Shown piece by piece: positions 8,647 to 17,115 of a stretch of 64,000 nt of DNA. This stretch comes from Arthrobacter sp. ISL-28. Lineage in GTDB: Bacteria > Actinomycetota > Actinomycetes > Actinomycetales > Micrococcaceae. Position 1 is the first letter of the stretch, and every line of letters starts with the position of its first letter. The position numbers and the translations under genes were made by a program. The DNA is taken from assembly GCF_018613875.1 (NCBI RefSeq), contig NZ_JAGGPJ010000029.1:61388-125387 (forward strand), read 5' to 3'. The notes under the pieces were generated by a model. The model saw nothing but the letters and a program-made list of their open reading frames with translations, made no database searches and was not told the DNA's origin.

Positions 8647-9516
8647 CTACTCGCGCCCGATGTCTCCCGTTGGCGCGATGTTGAACCGCTGTGTCCCCAG
8701 TACCGCGAGCAGCCTCAGCTTCTCGTCCGCGTCGCTCCGGGGCTCGGTAGTGAGCACGAGGAGCGCCTGTGATCGGTCGTCGGTGAACAGCACCTGGCAG
8801 TCGAGTTCGATGGGCCCGATGTCGGGATGGATGAGCACCTTGTGGTCGGTGAAGCGTTGGGCCACTTCGTGTTGCTCCCATAGCTCGCGGAACTCTTCGC
8901 TGCCTTTGGCGAGCTCGGCCACGAGTTCGGCGGCACGTGATCGGGCCCCCATCGATCCATAGGCCGAGCGCAGTCCGGCGACGAGCGCTCGGCTCTGCCG
9001 CGGCCGGTCGTGCTCCGGGTAGTGCAGACGTTCCGTCTCGGGATGGATGAACCACCGGTAGCTTTCGTAGCGTTCCCACCCGGTCGCGCCGGAGTGATCC
9101 CCGAGGAGTGCCGAAGCGAGCGAGTTCTGTAGGAGGGTTTGCCCGAGGTTAGATATCACGAGCGCCGGGGTGTCTGCGAGCCGGTCGAACACCCGCTGCA
9201 GGGCAGGTGCGACGTGCTCCGACGCGCTGAGCCGATCCGGAACTGCGTGGCCGGCCGACCTGTAGAGGTAGTCGCGCTCGTCCGCGGTGAGGCGCAGCGC
9301 GCGGCTCAACGACGCGAGCATCTGCGTGCTCGGCTGCGGCCCGCGCTGCTGTTCAAGGCGGGTGTAGTAGTCGGTCGACATCAACGCGAGCTGCGCGACT
9401 TCCTCACGGCGCAGCCCGATCGCCCTGCGCCGCGGGCCCATAGGCAGGCCGACGTCGGACGGCCGTAGCGCTTCGCGCCGTCTGCGCAGGAACTCTGAAA
9501 GGGCTTGCCGATTCAC
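8647..9516 (-). CDS. Helix-turn-helix regulator, MmyB-like
   Basis: This 289-residue DNA-binding regulator has an N-terminal XRE-type helix-turn-helix (RREEVAQLALMSTDYYTRLE, about 37-60). It is followed by the MmyB-like ligand-binding domain typical of actinobacterial repressors of divergent dehydrogenases (LADTPALVISNLGQTLLQNS; later the HPDIGPIELDCQVLF core). A GTG start at 9516 is chosen because an aaggat site lies just upstream and the protein then begins VNRQALSEFLRRRREALRP, the usual family start. A longer open frame reaching into the neighbouring gene is a shadow. It is divergent from the SDR gene at 9619 with about 100 bases between, so it very likely controls that gene. Confidence 0.85.
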   Translation of the reverse strand: MNRQALSEFLRRRREALRPSDVGLPMGPRRRAIGLRREEVAQLALMSTDYYTRLEQQRGPQPSTQMLASLSRALRLTADERDYLYRSAGHAVPDRLSASEHVAPALQRVFDRLADTPALVISNLGQTLLQNSLASALLGDHSGATGWERYESYRWFIHPETERLHYPEHDRPRQSRALVAGLRSAYGSMGARSRAAELVAELAKGSEEFRELWEQHEVAQRFTDHKVLIHPDIGPIELDCQVLFTDDRSQALLVLTTEPRSDADEKLRLLAVLGTQRFNIAPTGDIGRE

Positions 9517-9618
9517 TTCTTTATCCTTCCACGTCTGCCCTGGAGGTAACCATAGGACTCCCGGTCCCCCGACAAGCAGTCTCTGGAAGCCACAGGACAC
9601 AGGCCGAAGACTTGAGAT

Positions 9619-10386
9619 ATGCGAATCAACGGAAACACCATTTTCATCCCCGGAGCGACCAGCGGCATTGGACTCGCCCTCGCAAAGCGCCTGCACGGTG
9701 CAGGCAATACAGTCATCGTGGGCGGGCGACGGGCCCGGCTGCTCGACGAGGTCGCCGAACTCAATCCCGGCATTGACACCGTCCAAGTCGACACGGCGGA
9801 CGCCGCAAGCATCGCATCCGCAGCCCAGCAGGTCATCGCCCGGCACCCGGATCTCAACGTCCTCGTGACCATGGCGGGCATCATGCGCTTCGAGGACTGG
9901 ACAAGCCCCACAGGGTTCCTCGGGACCGCGGAGGAGATCGTCACAACGAACCTCCTCGGCCCCATCCGGCTTATCGGCGCCTTCATCGAACACCTGCGCG
10001 CTCAACCCGACGCGACTATCATGACAGTCTCGTCCGGCCTCGCGTTCGCACCCCTGCGGATTACACCCACCTACAACGCGACCAAGGCCGCCGTGCACAT
10101 GCTCAGCGAGTCCATCCGGCTGCAGCTCGCCGACACGACCGTGCGCGTGATCGAACTCCAGCCCCCGGCCGTACGTACGGGACTGCTCCCCGGCCAAGAG
10201 GACAGCACTTTCGCAATGCCACTAGACGAGTTCGTCGACGAGGTCATGATGATCCTGGCCGAGCAGCCGCACGCCACCGAGGTCCAGGTCGAAAACGTCA
10301 AGTTCTTGCGCTACGGCGAAGCCCGCGGCGACTACGACCACGTCGTGGCGACCCTCAATCGGCTCGATCCGCACGCGAAGGCATGA
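9619..10386 (+). CDS. Short-chain dehydrogenase/reductase (DltE-like)
   Basis: This 255-residue classical SDR is an NAD(P)(H)-dependent oxidoreductase of the DltE-like subgroup. The glycine-rich cofactor motif GATSGIG is near residues 12-18, the MAG motif (NAG equivalent) near 90-92, the catalytic Ser in TVSSG near 138, and YNATK (Tyr/Lys pair) near 153-157. The substrate is unknown. The length is normal and the ATG start is 7 residues before the first beta strand. It is paired head to head with the MmyB-like regulator, a common actinobacterial arrangement in which the regulator represses the SDR. Confidence 0.85.
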   Translation: MRINGNTIFIPGATSGIGLALAKRLHGAGNTVIVGGRRARLLDEVAELNPGIDTVQVDTADAASIASAAQQVIARHPDLNVLVTMAGIMRFEDWTSPTGFLGTAEEIVTTNLLGPIRLIGAFIEHLRAQPDATIMTVSSGLAFAPLRITPTYNATKAAVHMLSESIRLQLADTTVRVIELQPPAVRTGLLPGQEDSTFAMPLDEFVDEVMMILAEQPHATEVQVENVKFLRYGEARGDYDHVVATLNRLDPHAKA

Positions 10387-10502
10387 GCCGGCACGGGGAA
10401 CTCCCGGACGGCATATGCGCCGCGCTTCAACAGGCCGAAGCCTCAACCGTCCAAATGGCGTGATCCGTTCTTCCGCTGGACAGGGCAATATTGTCGGTTC
10501 GA

Positions 10503-10781
10503 TGCGGACTGGTGACCAGCCGGATCGGTCAGGGGCCTCGCGAGGGACTCCTCGAGACAGTAGCGGCAGTAGCCGAACAGAAAGGTCAGGCCCATCAGGA
10601 CCAGGAACAGCTCGCCGGGGAACCCGGCGATAACTTCCTTGGTGGTCATGCCTGCGACCGGAACACCCACCGCGAAGGCGGCTACGAAAGCCAGCACGCC
10701 CATATTGACAGACCGGACCGTTGCCACGAGGAAGAGAAGAGCCAGGACGATGAGGCTGTGGCCAGGCCTCCAACGCTTCAT
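10503..10781 (-). pseudogene. MatC-type dicarboxylate carrier, N-terminal remnant
   Basis: The minus strand encodes SVNMGVLAFVAAFAVGVPVA then GMTTKEVIAGFPGELFLVLM, typical of the MatC N-terminal domain of SLC13-like dicarboxylate (malonate) carriers. It loses similarity after FLFG at about 10569. Around 70 residues remain out of more than 400, and the rest of the transporter is absent. Its start region overlaps the beginning of the ZnuA remnant on the other strand, placing a recombination junction near 10755. Confidence 0.6.
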
Positions 10782-11629
10782 CGGCTGCAACGGCCTCCGA
10801 ACAGGCACAGGCGCCCATCAGTGTGGTGACCACCACGAACGTCTATGGAGATATTGCGAATTCAATCGGTGGGGGGAAGGTTCAGGTGACCTCGATCATC
10901 AGCAAGACCAGCCAGGACCCGCATTCCTACGAGCCCAAACCGCAGGACAAATTGGCCTTGTCCAAGGCCGGATTGGCCATCGGGAACGGTGGAGGCTATG
11001 ACCCGTTCTTTGACACGATTACGAAGGAGTCAGGCCTCAGCCCGGACCGCACCATCCAAGGCTTCGACGTCGCCGAGCTGGATGGCGGTGGGGAATCCCC
11101 CGCCCACGGTGGGGCCAATGCTGCGGAGACCGACGGCCACGACCATGGCGAGGTCAACGAGCATGCTTGGTACAACATGGCCGCAGCGTCGAAGATCGCC
11201 TAGGAAACCGCCGCACGACTCGGCACGATCGACCCTGCCGGAGCTTCTGGCTTCGCCGCCAACGCGGAAAGATTCAAGGCCGAAACGGCAGCAATCTCGG
11301 ACAGGCTGGCTTCCATCAAGTCAAAGCACAACGGGGAGAGCGTGGCGCTTACTGAGCCGCTGCCGGCGTACATGCCGGAGGAAGCGGGCCTGGAGAACCG
11401 GACACCCGAGGACTTCCTGGAAGCCGCCGAGGAGGGCAACGACGTACCGGCAGGGGCACTGAAGGAAACCATCGACGTTGTCTCATCCAAGTCCGTGCGT
11501 TTCCTTGCCTTTAACGATCAGACGTCGACGCCTCAGACTGAGTCGGTCCGCAAGGCGGCAGAGACGGCGACGGTGCCGGTTGTCGAGTTCACTGAGACGC
11601 TGCCCGAGGGTACGCGTGCGTTGGTGTGA
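10757..11629 (+). pseudogene. ZnuA-like zinc/manganese ABC substrate-binding protein, broken
   Basis: The frame reads from a lipobox-type Cys (tgt at 10757) through ISVVTTTNVYGDIANSIGGG and QDPHSYEPKPQD, a His-rich loop (TDGHDHGEVNEHAWY) and a C-terminal lobe with FNDQTSTPQTESVRK. These are features of cluster A-I metal-binding lipoproteins that deliver zinc or manganese to an ABC importer. A TAG at 11201 interrupts the frame where the family has Glu (KIA-stop-ETAARLG), a single-base GAG to TAG change. The signal peptide before the Cys is gone and the last residues after LPEG are degenerate. No permease or ATPase partner is nearby. Confidence 0.75.
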
Positions 11630-12101
11630 AGGCAAAGAACCCGGGTTTTGGGGTCGGCCCGTGCGAAGTCCCACACAGTGTGGACCAACGCACGGGCCAG
11701 TCCGTTTCGGCGGTGCTGTGGGCAGGATAGTCATGTACCTCCCGGCCGGTCACACCATGAACACACGTGCCCGAGGAGCTGGCACTGAGCTGGGAAACCA
11801 ACCAAGGCCCGCATCGGGAGCACAGAGGCGCAAGACCACATGAATTCGCCGGTTCCGAATACGTCGGCTCACCAGCAGAACCGCGATTATTGCATCTGCT
11901 GCAAGATCGACCCCTTCTCCGAAATAGTGCCCTAACTAGGGCGAGAACGCTATCGGTTGCCTGCAGAACATCCGACGTGGGAAGGCTTGGTCGGCAGTCA
12001 GGCAAAACCAGTTGGTCCTGCAAGCAGCCGCATGTATTCAGGTGATAACCCTTGGGGCTACTATGACGACATCACGTCTGTCCATTTATCTATGGGGAGC
12101 A
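11630..12101. other. Intergenic stretch without recognised gene
   Basis: About 470 bases between the ZnuA remnant and the lipoprotein gene. Frames open in this stretch have no recognisable motif, start or ribosome site. It probably contains the lipoprotein promoter. Confidence 0.4.
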
Positions 12102-12755
12102 ATGAATACTTCTCGGGTCGTCGCCGGAATCGCGCTCTTGGCGCTAATGCTCACGGCATGCTCCGGCCCGCAACCCCAGGCAGCACCGACAGTCTCAGTT
12201 GCGCCCGCATCGGCGCCGAGCGCAAGACCCACCCCCAATGCGGCCGCTGCCGGTAATGAAAACGAACGCGGCCAGGTGGTCCAGGAGATCGGTGAAACGG
12301 CCGTACTCGTTACCGACGGATATGACGCCCCTCCTACGATGACCTTCAAGGTGACGTCCATTGAGCCGGTCAAATGCGACGCACCTGACGCACCCCGGCC
12401 ACATGGAATTGCCATCGCAGTGGCCCTTGAGATCGTCACCTCCCCAACGTTTTCGGGACCACTGGTAGTCAATGGCCAGCCAGGGATGATCAGTTTCCGC
12501 CCGCATTACTGGAAGGGCTATGCCTCCAACGGCACTCAGATGAACACCGTTGAGTCTTCCATCGAGCACGGCTGCCTTGCCGACAGAACAAAGCTTCTGC
12601 CCGATTATTTTGGTAAAGACCGAAAGCTGAACGGGCTGGTCATCCTTGATGTGACGACGCCGACCGGCGAGGTTGCGTTCGTACCGAACGGCATTGGGGG
12701 CTGGGTCTGGGAGTACCCCGGGGATGATTCGGGAACCAGAATCGGACCAGCTTGA
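12102..12755 (+). CDS. Hypothetical lipoprotein, DUF4352-like
   Basis: This 217-residue exported lipoprotein starts MNTSRVVAGIALLALMLTAC, a signal peptide with a lipobox (MLTAC). A Pro/Ala/Ser-rich linker (about 22-50) follows. The folded part (about 60-200) has PPTMTFKVTSIEPVKC and a late LNGLVILDVTTPTGEVAFVP, resembling DUF4352 or telomere-repeat-binding-like domains found in actinobacterial lipoproteins. The two Cys in the folded part could form a disulfide. The ATG at 12102 with gggagc upstream is preferred to earlier starts because it places the signal peptide at the N-terminus. The function is unknown and the gene appears monocistronic. Confidence 0.7.
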   Translation: MNTSRVVAGIALLALMLTACSGPQPQAAPTVSVAPASAPSARPTPNAAAAGNENERGQVVQEIGETAVLVTDGYDAPPTMTFKVTSIEPVKCDAPDAPRPHGIAIAVALEIVTSPTFSGPLVVNGQPGMISFRPHYWKGYASNGTQMNTVESSIEHGCLADRTKLLPDYFGKDRKLNGLVILDVTTPTGEVAFVPNGIGGWVWEYPGDDSGTRIGPA

Positions 12756-12930
12756 CGGAATGTGGATTTATCGGCGCGTGGATTATCTGCGTTCAAAGAT
12801 TGACCGGGGGAGGCTCCGAGGAGCCAATCCTGGGCGGCCCGTCTAGTGCCGCGAAGAAGGGCGCCGCGCGGACGTGTCGCCACCTTCTGGACCTGCTGGC
12901 CCGTCGGTAACGAATCGCGACCATGCGATT

Positions 12931-13863
12931 TCAAAGATCGTCTTCGGGCCGGGCACTGACGATTTTATTGGCGCGCATCTGCAGGATGCCGAGCGACTCC
13001 TGGATCAGGGGCGATGTGATGCTGCCCCTGCGCACCGCAGCGACAATGCGGCGCGCGGGTTTCCCTTTGCCAGTTATGCGCAGCCGAACCACGTTTTCGG
13101 CACTATGTAGGGGCGCGAGTCGCGGCAGCAGGCCCACGCCAAGCCCCGCACCCACGAAGGCGATTTGGGTTTCCCATTCAACAGCCTCATGGGCAATCCG
13201 CGGTGTCACTCCGACTGCCGTGAACGCTGCGGTGAAGAGGGAATGGTAGGTGGAACCGGCGGCCTCGGTGATCCAGGGTTCTGATGCCAACTCTTCGAGA
13301 GTCACTGTTTCCCGCGATGCCAACGGATGGTCGGCGGGGATGATCACGTCCAAGGGATCGTCGAGCAGAACGGTCTGCTCGAAGCGCGGATCATCCTCAC
13401 CATAGGTGTTGGACTGCATGGCGACTATGACCGCAAGATCGATTCGCTCGGCAACCAACAAGTCGAAGCAGCGGGCCGGGTTGGCCTCGAGTACCTGCAC
13501 CTCCAGCAGGGGGCGCGTTGAGCGGAGGGTGGCGGCCAGCGGCGCGAGCAACTGGGCGGCCGCCGTGGAGAATCCACCGAGGCCGAAACGTGACTGCACC
13601 TGGTCGCCGGCCTCCATGGCCGCGGCGCGCAGGCTCTCCCAGTCCGCAATGAGGGTGTCCGAGCCGGCTACGAGAAAGCGGCCCGTGGCGGTCAGCCGTA
13701 CGCCCCGACCGTCCTTCGTCAGCAGTTGCAAACCAAGCACGCGCTGGAGCTCACGCAATTGCGCGGAGACTGCGGAGGGAGAATAACCAGTGAGCTCAGC
13801 GGTTGCGCTCACGGTGCCGCATCGGGCAAACACCCGAAGTGTTATGAGCCTTGGATCGATCAT
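12931..13863 (-). CDS. LysR-family transcriptional regulator
   Basis: This 310-residue LysR-type regulator has an N-terminal winged helix (LRVFARCGTVSATAELTGYSPSAVSAQLRELQ, split about residues 8-39) and a periplasmic-binding-like effector domain (about 90-300). The start MIDPRL at 13863 is favoured over a GTG at 13878 because it matches the usual LysR N-terminus. It is divergent from the Rieske oxygenase gene at 14015. The roughly 150-base space between them would hold its binding site, so activation of the oxygenase-reductase pair is the likely role, with a quaternary amine or its product as effector (inference). Confidence 0.85.
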   Translation of the reverse strand: MIDPRLITLRVFARCGTVSATAELTGYSPSAVSAQLRELQRVLGLQLLTKDGRGVRLTATGRFLVAGSDTLIADWESLRAAAMEAGDQVQSRFGLGGFSTAAAQLLAPLAATLRSTRPLLEVQVLEANPARCFDLLVAERIDLAVIVAMQSNTYGEDDPRFEQTVLLDDPLDVIIPADHPLASRETVTLEELASEPWITEAAGSTYHSLFTAAFTAVGVTPRIAHEAVEWETQIAFVGAGLGVGLLPRLAPLHSAENVVRLRITGKGKPARRIVAAVRRGSITSPLIQESLGILQMRANKIVSARPEDDL

Positions 13864-14014
13864 GCATCTATTGTGCACGGTTATCTTCGGAATCTTGCGC
13901 TTTTACTGCAGCCCGGTCAGTCCTAATGTGACTACAACGACTTTTGACAACGGCTGCATGCACCCGTGGTCTTCACCAATCGCACGCTCACCCACGCCTC
14001 CCGGGAGAAAACTC

Positions 14015-15319
14015 ATGACTGCTCCAGTCCACCTGCCCCTCCATTCACGCCGGAAACTCGCTTCATCCTTGCCTGCCGAGCAGCTGGCGGAAATTGCGGA
14101 GTTGTTCGAGTTCCGTCGCGCTGGATACTCCCTCGATGCCCCCTTCTACACAGACCCGACGATTTTCAACATCGACATGGAAGCCATTTTTGGCCAGCAC
14201 TGGATCTTTGCAGCCAGCATCGCGGAACTGCCGGAGCCGGGCGACTACGTGACCGTCGACTACGGCCCCTATTCCCTGATCGTGCTGCGCAACGATGACG
14301 GCGGCGTGAACGTCCTGCACAATGTGTGCCGCCACCGCGGCGCCCGCGTCCTGACCGAATCGGCGGGGTCAACCGGAAACCTGGTATGCGGCTATCATTC
14401 CTGGACCTACTCGCCCAGCGGCGATTTGATCCATGCCTCGGCGCCAGGTGAGACGAAGTTCGACAAGAGCTGCTTCGGCCTCAAGCGCGCCCACAGCCGC
14501 GTGGTCGCCGGACTCATCTTCGTCTGCATTGCAGACGAACCGCCGACGGACTTCGACGAAACCTCAAAGATCTTCGAGCCTTACCTGACGCCCCACGATC
14601 TGTCGAAGACGAAAATCGCCTACCAGCAGAACATCGTCGAGGAGGGCAACTGGAAGCTCGTCATGGAGAACAACCGTGAGTGCTACCACTGCGACGGCCA
14701 CCCTGAGCTCGCCTGCTCCCTCTTTCCCACGTGGGGCCTCACGGAGGGCCTGATCCCCGCCCATCTTGAGGAAGTGTGGGACCGCAACAAGGAAGCACAG
14801 TCCTCCCTCGAGGAGCGCTGCCGCCGCTACGGCCTTCCCTATGAGGTCGTTGAGGAGCTTGACACGCGCATTGCGGGCATCCGAATCTCACGGGAATCGC
14901 TCGACGGAGAGGGCGAATCGTTCTCGCCCGATGGGCGCAGGCTCTCCAAGAAGCTCCTCGGTGACTTGCGGGACTTCCGCCTTGGCCGCTGTTCGATGCA
15001 CCTGCAGCCCAACAGCTGGTTCCATTTCCTCGGGGACCACGTCATCACGTTCGGCGTCTTCCCCATCAACGAACACCAGACGCTGGTACGCACCACCTGG
15101 CTGGTGGCTGACGACGCCGAGGAAGGCGTCGATTACGACCTGGAGAAACTCACCTACACCTGGAAGCAGACAAATCTGCAGGACAAGGCGTTCGTGGAGC
15201 TGTGCCAGAAGGGCGCCGGCAGCCCCGCCTACGAGCCCGGCCCGTACATGAAGAGCGAATACCAGGTGGAGGCGTTCATCAACTGGTACGTTCAGCGCGT
15301 GCAGGAGCACCTGGCATGA
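14015..15319 (+). CDS. Rieske oxygenase alpha subunit, GbcA-like N-demethylase
   Basis: This 434-residue ring-hydroxylating-type oxygenase has a Rieske 2Fe-2S motif with C105, H107, C125 and H128 (NVCRHRGA...CGYHSW) and a mononuclear iron site with H225 and H229 in ENNRECYHCDGHP. The family members closest in pattern are GbcA-type glycine betaine monooxygenases, stachydrine demethylases and related enzymes that hydroxylate an N-methyl group, releasing formaldehyde. The ATG at 14015 is chosen over a 75-codon upstream extension that overlaps the LysR gene. The stop overlaps the next start (ATGA), indicating coupled translation with its reductase. The exact substrate cannot be read from sequence; glycine betaine or another quaternary amine is most likely. 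Confidence 0.8.
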   Translation: MTAPVHLPLHSRRKLASSLPAEQLAEIAELFEFRRAGYSLDAPFYTDPTIFNIDMEAIFGQHWIFAASIAELPEPGDYVTVDYGPYSLIVLRNDDGGVNVLHNVCRHRGARVLTESAGSTGNLVCGYHSWTYSPSGDLIHASAPGETKFDKSCFGLKRAHSRVVAGLIFVCIADEPPTDFDETSKIFEPYLTPHDLSKTKIAYQQNIVEEGNWKLVMENNRECYHCDGHPELACSLFPTWGLTEGLIPAHLEEVWDRNKEAQSSLEERCRRYGLPYEVVEELDTRIAGIRISRESLDGEGESFSPDGRRLSKKLLGDLRDFRLGRCSMHLQPNSWFHFLGDHVITFGVFPINEHQTLVRTTWLVADDAEEGVDYDLEKLTYTWKQTNLQDKAFVELCQKGAGSPAYEPGPYMKSEYQVEAFINWYVQRVQEHLA

Positions 15320-16731
15320 TTGAAGTCCTCACTGAGACGGCAATCCAGGAACCACAGCGCATTCGCGGTCTTGAGATGCCGTGGAACAGGGTAATGGCCA
15401 GCATCGAAGGACCCGCCAGCGCCGCCCGCGCATTGGGCCCCTGGCATCCGCAGGAGTTCATGGCCGAATGTGTCGAGACCGTCCCCGAGGCGGGCGGCAT
15501 GATGACCTTCGTGTTCCGCCGTTGCGACGGTGCGCCCCTGGCGTTCCGTGCTGGCCAGTACGTGAACGTCGCCTTTCCCCTGAACGGCGAGGAGCAGGAT
15601 CCGGTGGACCGCAGCTACTCGCTGTCCAGTTCGCCCACGGAGCCATGGACCTTCAACATCACAGTCAAATGCGACCCCACCGGACTGGTCTCACCGTGGG
15701 TGCACGAGAACGTCCGACCGGGCACCGTCCTCGATATGCTCGGACCGGTCGGAGCGTTCCATCTGCCCGATGCCGACCGGCGGGCACGGTACCTTATGCT
15801 GGCCGCCGGCGCAGGCATCACCCCCATCATGTCGATGGTGCGGACTATCCACTCCCTGCCCGGACAAGCCGACGTGGTGGTGCTCTACCACGGAGCGGAG
15901 GCCGGAGGCTTTGCCTTCCATCGGGAGTTGGCCTACATCGCCTCCGTGGACTCGCGCGTCAAGGTCTTCTACGCCCTGGGCGACCGCGGCAAACCCGAGG
16001 AGTGGGAAGGGCTCAGCGGAAGGCTGACGGCGGCCATGATCGACGAGGTGGCCCCTGATGCCAACGGGCGGCAGGTCTATGCCTGCGGCCCCGAGGGTTA
16101 CCTGAACACCGCCACCGAGCTCCTCAAAAAGGTCGGCGTCGACGACACCTCCATCTACATGGAATTCTTCTCGGGAGATCGCCAGACGCTCCTTGAGTAC
16201 CAGGCCGAGCTCGCGTTTGCAGGGGACATTGCCGAGGAAATCGCGGAGGAAATCGCCGATTCCGCCGCGGGCTACTATGAAAGCCAGCCCACCGCGTTCG
16301 GGCTCTACGAGCCCGGCTACGACGCCGACGGTACCCTGAAGGCCGCGGGGCTGCCCCTGGAAACCGTCGACCCGGACGCGCCCTCTCCCGAAGCCCCCGA
16401 CGGCAGTTCGGACGTGGGGCCCGAGGCCGGCTCCCCCGATGCCTCGAGCTTCGACACGGTGGGAACGGGAAGCCTCACCTTGTCCTTCATGCGCACCGGC
16501 ATCAATGTGCGGATCGACCCCACCGAACACATCCTCGGGGCGGCGCAGCGTGCGGGCGTCAGGATCGGTGCGAACTGCAAGGAAGGCATGTGCGGCTCCT
16601 GCAAGGTCGTCAAGCTTTCAGGGGAGGTCGAGATGAACCATCAGGGCGGTATCCGGGCACGGGAAATCGACGCAGGCAAGTTCCTGCCATGCTGCTCCAC
16701 CGCGCAGACCGACTTGGTGATCGATGCTTAG
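15316..16731 (+). CDS. Ferredoxin-NAD(P)H reductase fused to 2Fe-2S ferredoxin, GbcB-like
   Basis: This 471-residue electron-transfer partner of the Rieske oxygenase has an FAD-binding barrel (RSYSLSSSP, about 96-104), an NAD(P) domain (AAGAGITPIMSM, about 160-171; CGPEGY about 256-261) and a C-terminal plant-type ferredoxin (CKEGMCGSCK plus a later CC). Between them lies an acidic, Pro/Ser/Asp-rich linker of about 90 residues (roughly 300-390), longer than in typical GbcB proteins. The ATG at 15316 overlaps the preceding stop. It would move electrons from NAD(P)H to the oxygenase. The linker is the only oddity; all cofactor motifs are present. Confidence 0.85.
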   Translation: MIEVLTETAIQEPQRIRGLEMPWNRVMASIEGPASAARALGPWHPQEFMAECVETVPEAGGMMTFVFRRCDGAPLAFRAGQYVNVAFPLNGEEQDPVDRSYSLSSSPTEPWTFNITVKCDPTGLVSPWVHENVRPGTVLDMLGPVGAFHLPDADRRARYLMLAAGAGITPIMSMVRTIHSLPGQADVVVLYHGAEAGGFAFHRELAYIASVDSRVKVFYALGDRGKPEEWEGLSGRLTAAMIDEVAPDANGRQVYACGPEGYLNTATELLKKVGVDDTSIYMEFFSGDRQTLLEYQAELAFAGDIAEEIAEEIADSAAGYYESQPTAFGLYEPGYDADGTLKAAGLPLETVDPDAPSPEAPDGSSDVGPEAGSPDASSFDTVGTGSLTLSFMRTGINVRIDPTEHILGAAQRAGVRIGANCKEGMCGSCKVVKLSGEVEMNHQGGIRAREIDAGKFLPCCSTAQTDLVIDA

Positions 16732-17115
16732 CCGGTTCCAGCTGCTCTAGGCCAAGGCCGGGAACTTACATGAGCAAACTACAGGTAGCACGAGCCCCTG
16801 GGGATGACCACCGCCGTCGCAATCTGCCAGGGTGCGTAGGCCAATTAGCTCGTGAGTGATCAGGCGGCTTTGTCATTCTGATGTCCCCATCATCGCTGGG
16901 CAGTCCTCCGCGCAACCAGGGCGCTCCCGCGCCGGTCCTGATCAAAAACTGCCCTCGGCGCTCCTCGCGAACTTTTTGATCAGGACCGGTCCCCCAAGTT
17001 GCACTCCGGCCCGCTGAGCCCAGCGGCTGGTCCCCTATCCGAACGACCCGCAGGACCAACGATCGCAGACAAGTACCCCCCTCCGGGCAGACCAGGCAAA
17101 CCATGGACCTGATCG
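16732..17115. other. Intergenic region between convergent genes
   Basis: About 380 bases separate the reductase and formate dehydrogenase 3' ends. No credible gene was found. The region carries the inverted repeat at 16932-16989, which may end transcription from both sides. Confidence 0.4.
16932..16989. repeat. 17-base perfect inverted repeat
   Basis: Arms ccggtcctgatcaaaaa (16932-16948) and tttttgatcaggaccgg (16973-16989) flank a 24-base GC-rich loop. Placed between convergent genes, it may act as a bidirectional terminator. The A/T tracts lie on the loop side of the stem rather than after it, so a mobile-element remnant is an alternative. Confidence 0.5.

Noticed and set aside
9517..10197. 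Upstream extension of the MmyB-like regulator
   Set aside because: The extension runs antisense through the SDR gene; the family start and a ribosome site are at 9516.
15691..16530. 279-codon minus-strand frame opposite the ferredoxin reductase
   Set aside because: Shadow of the conserved reductase gene with Gly/Val/His-rich composition.
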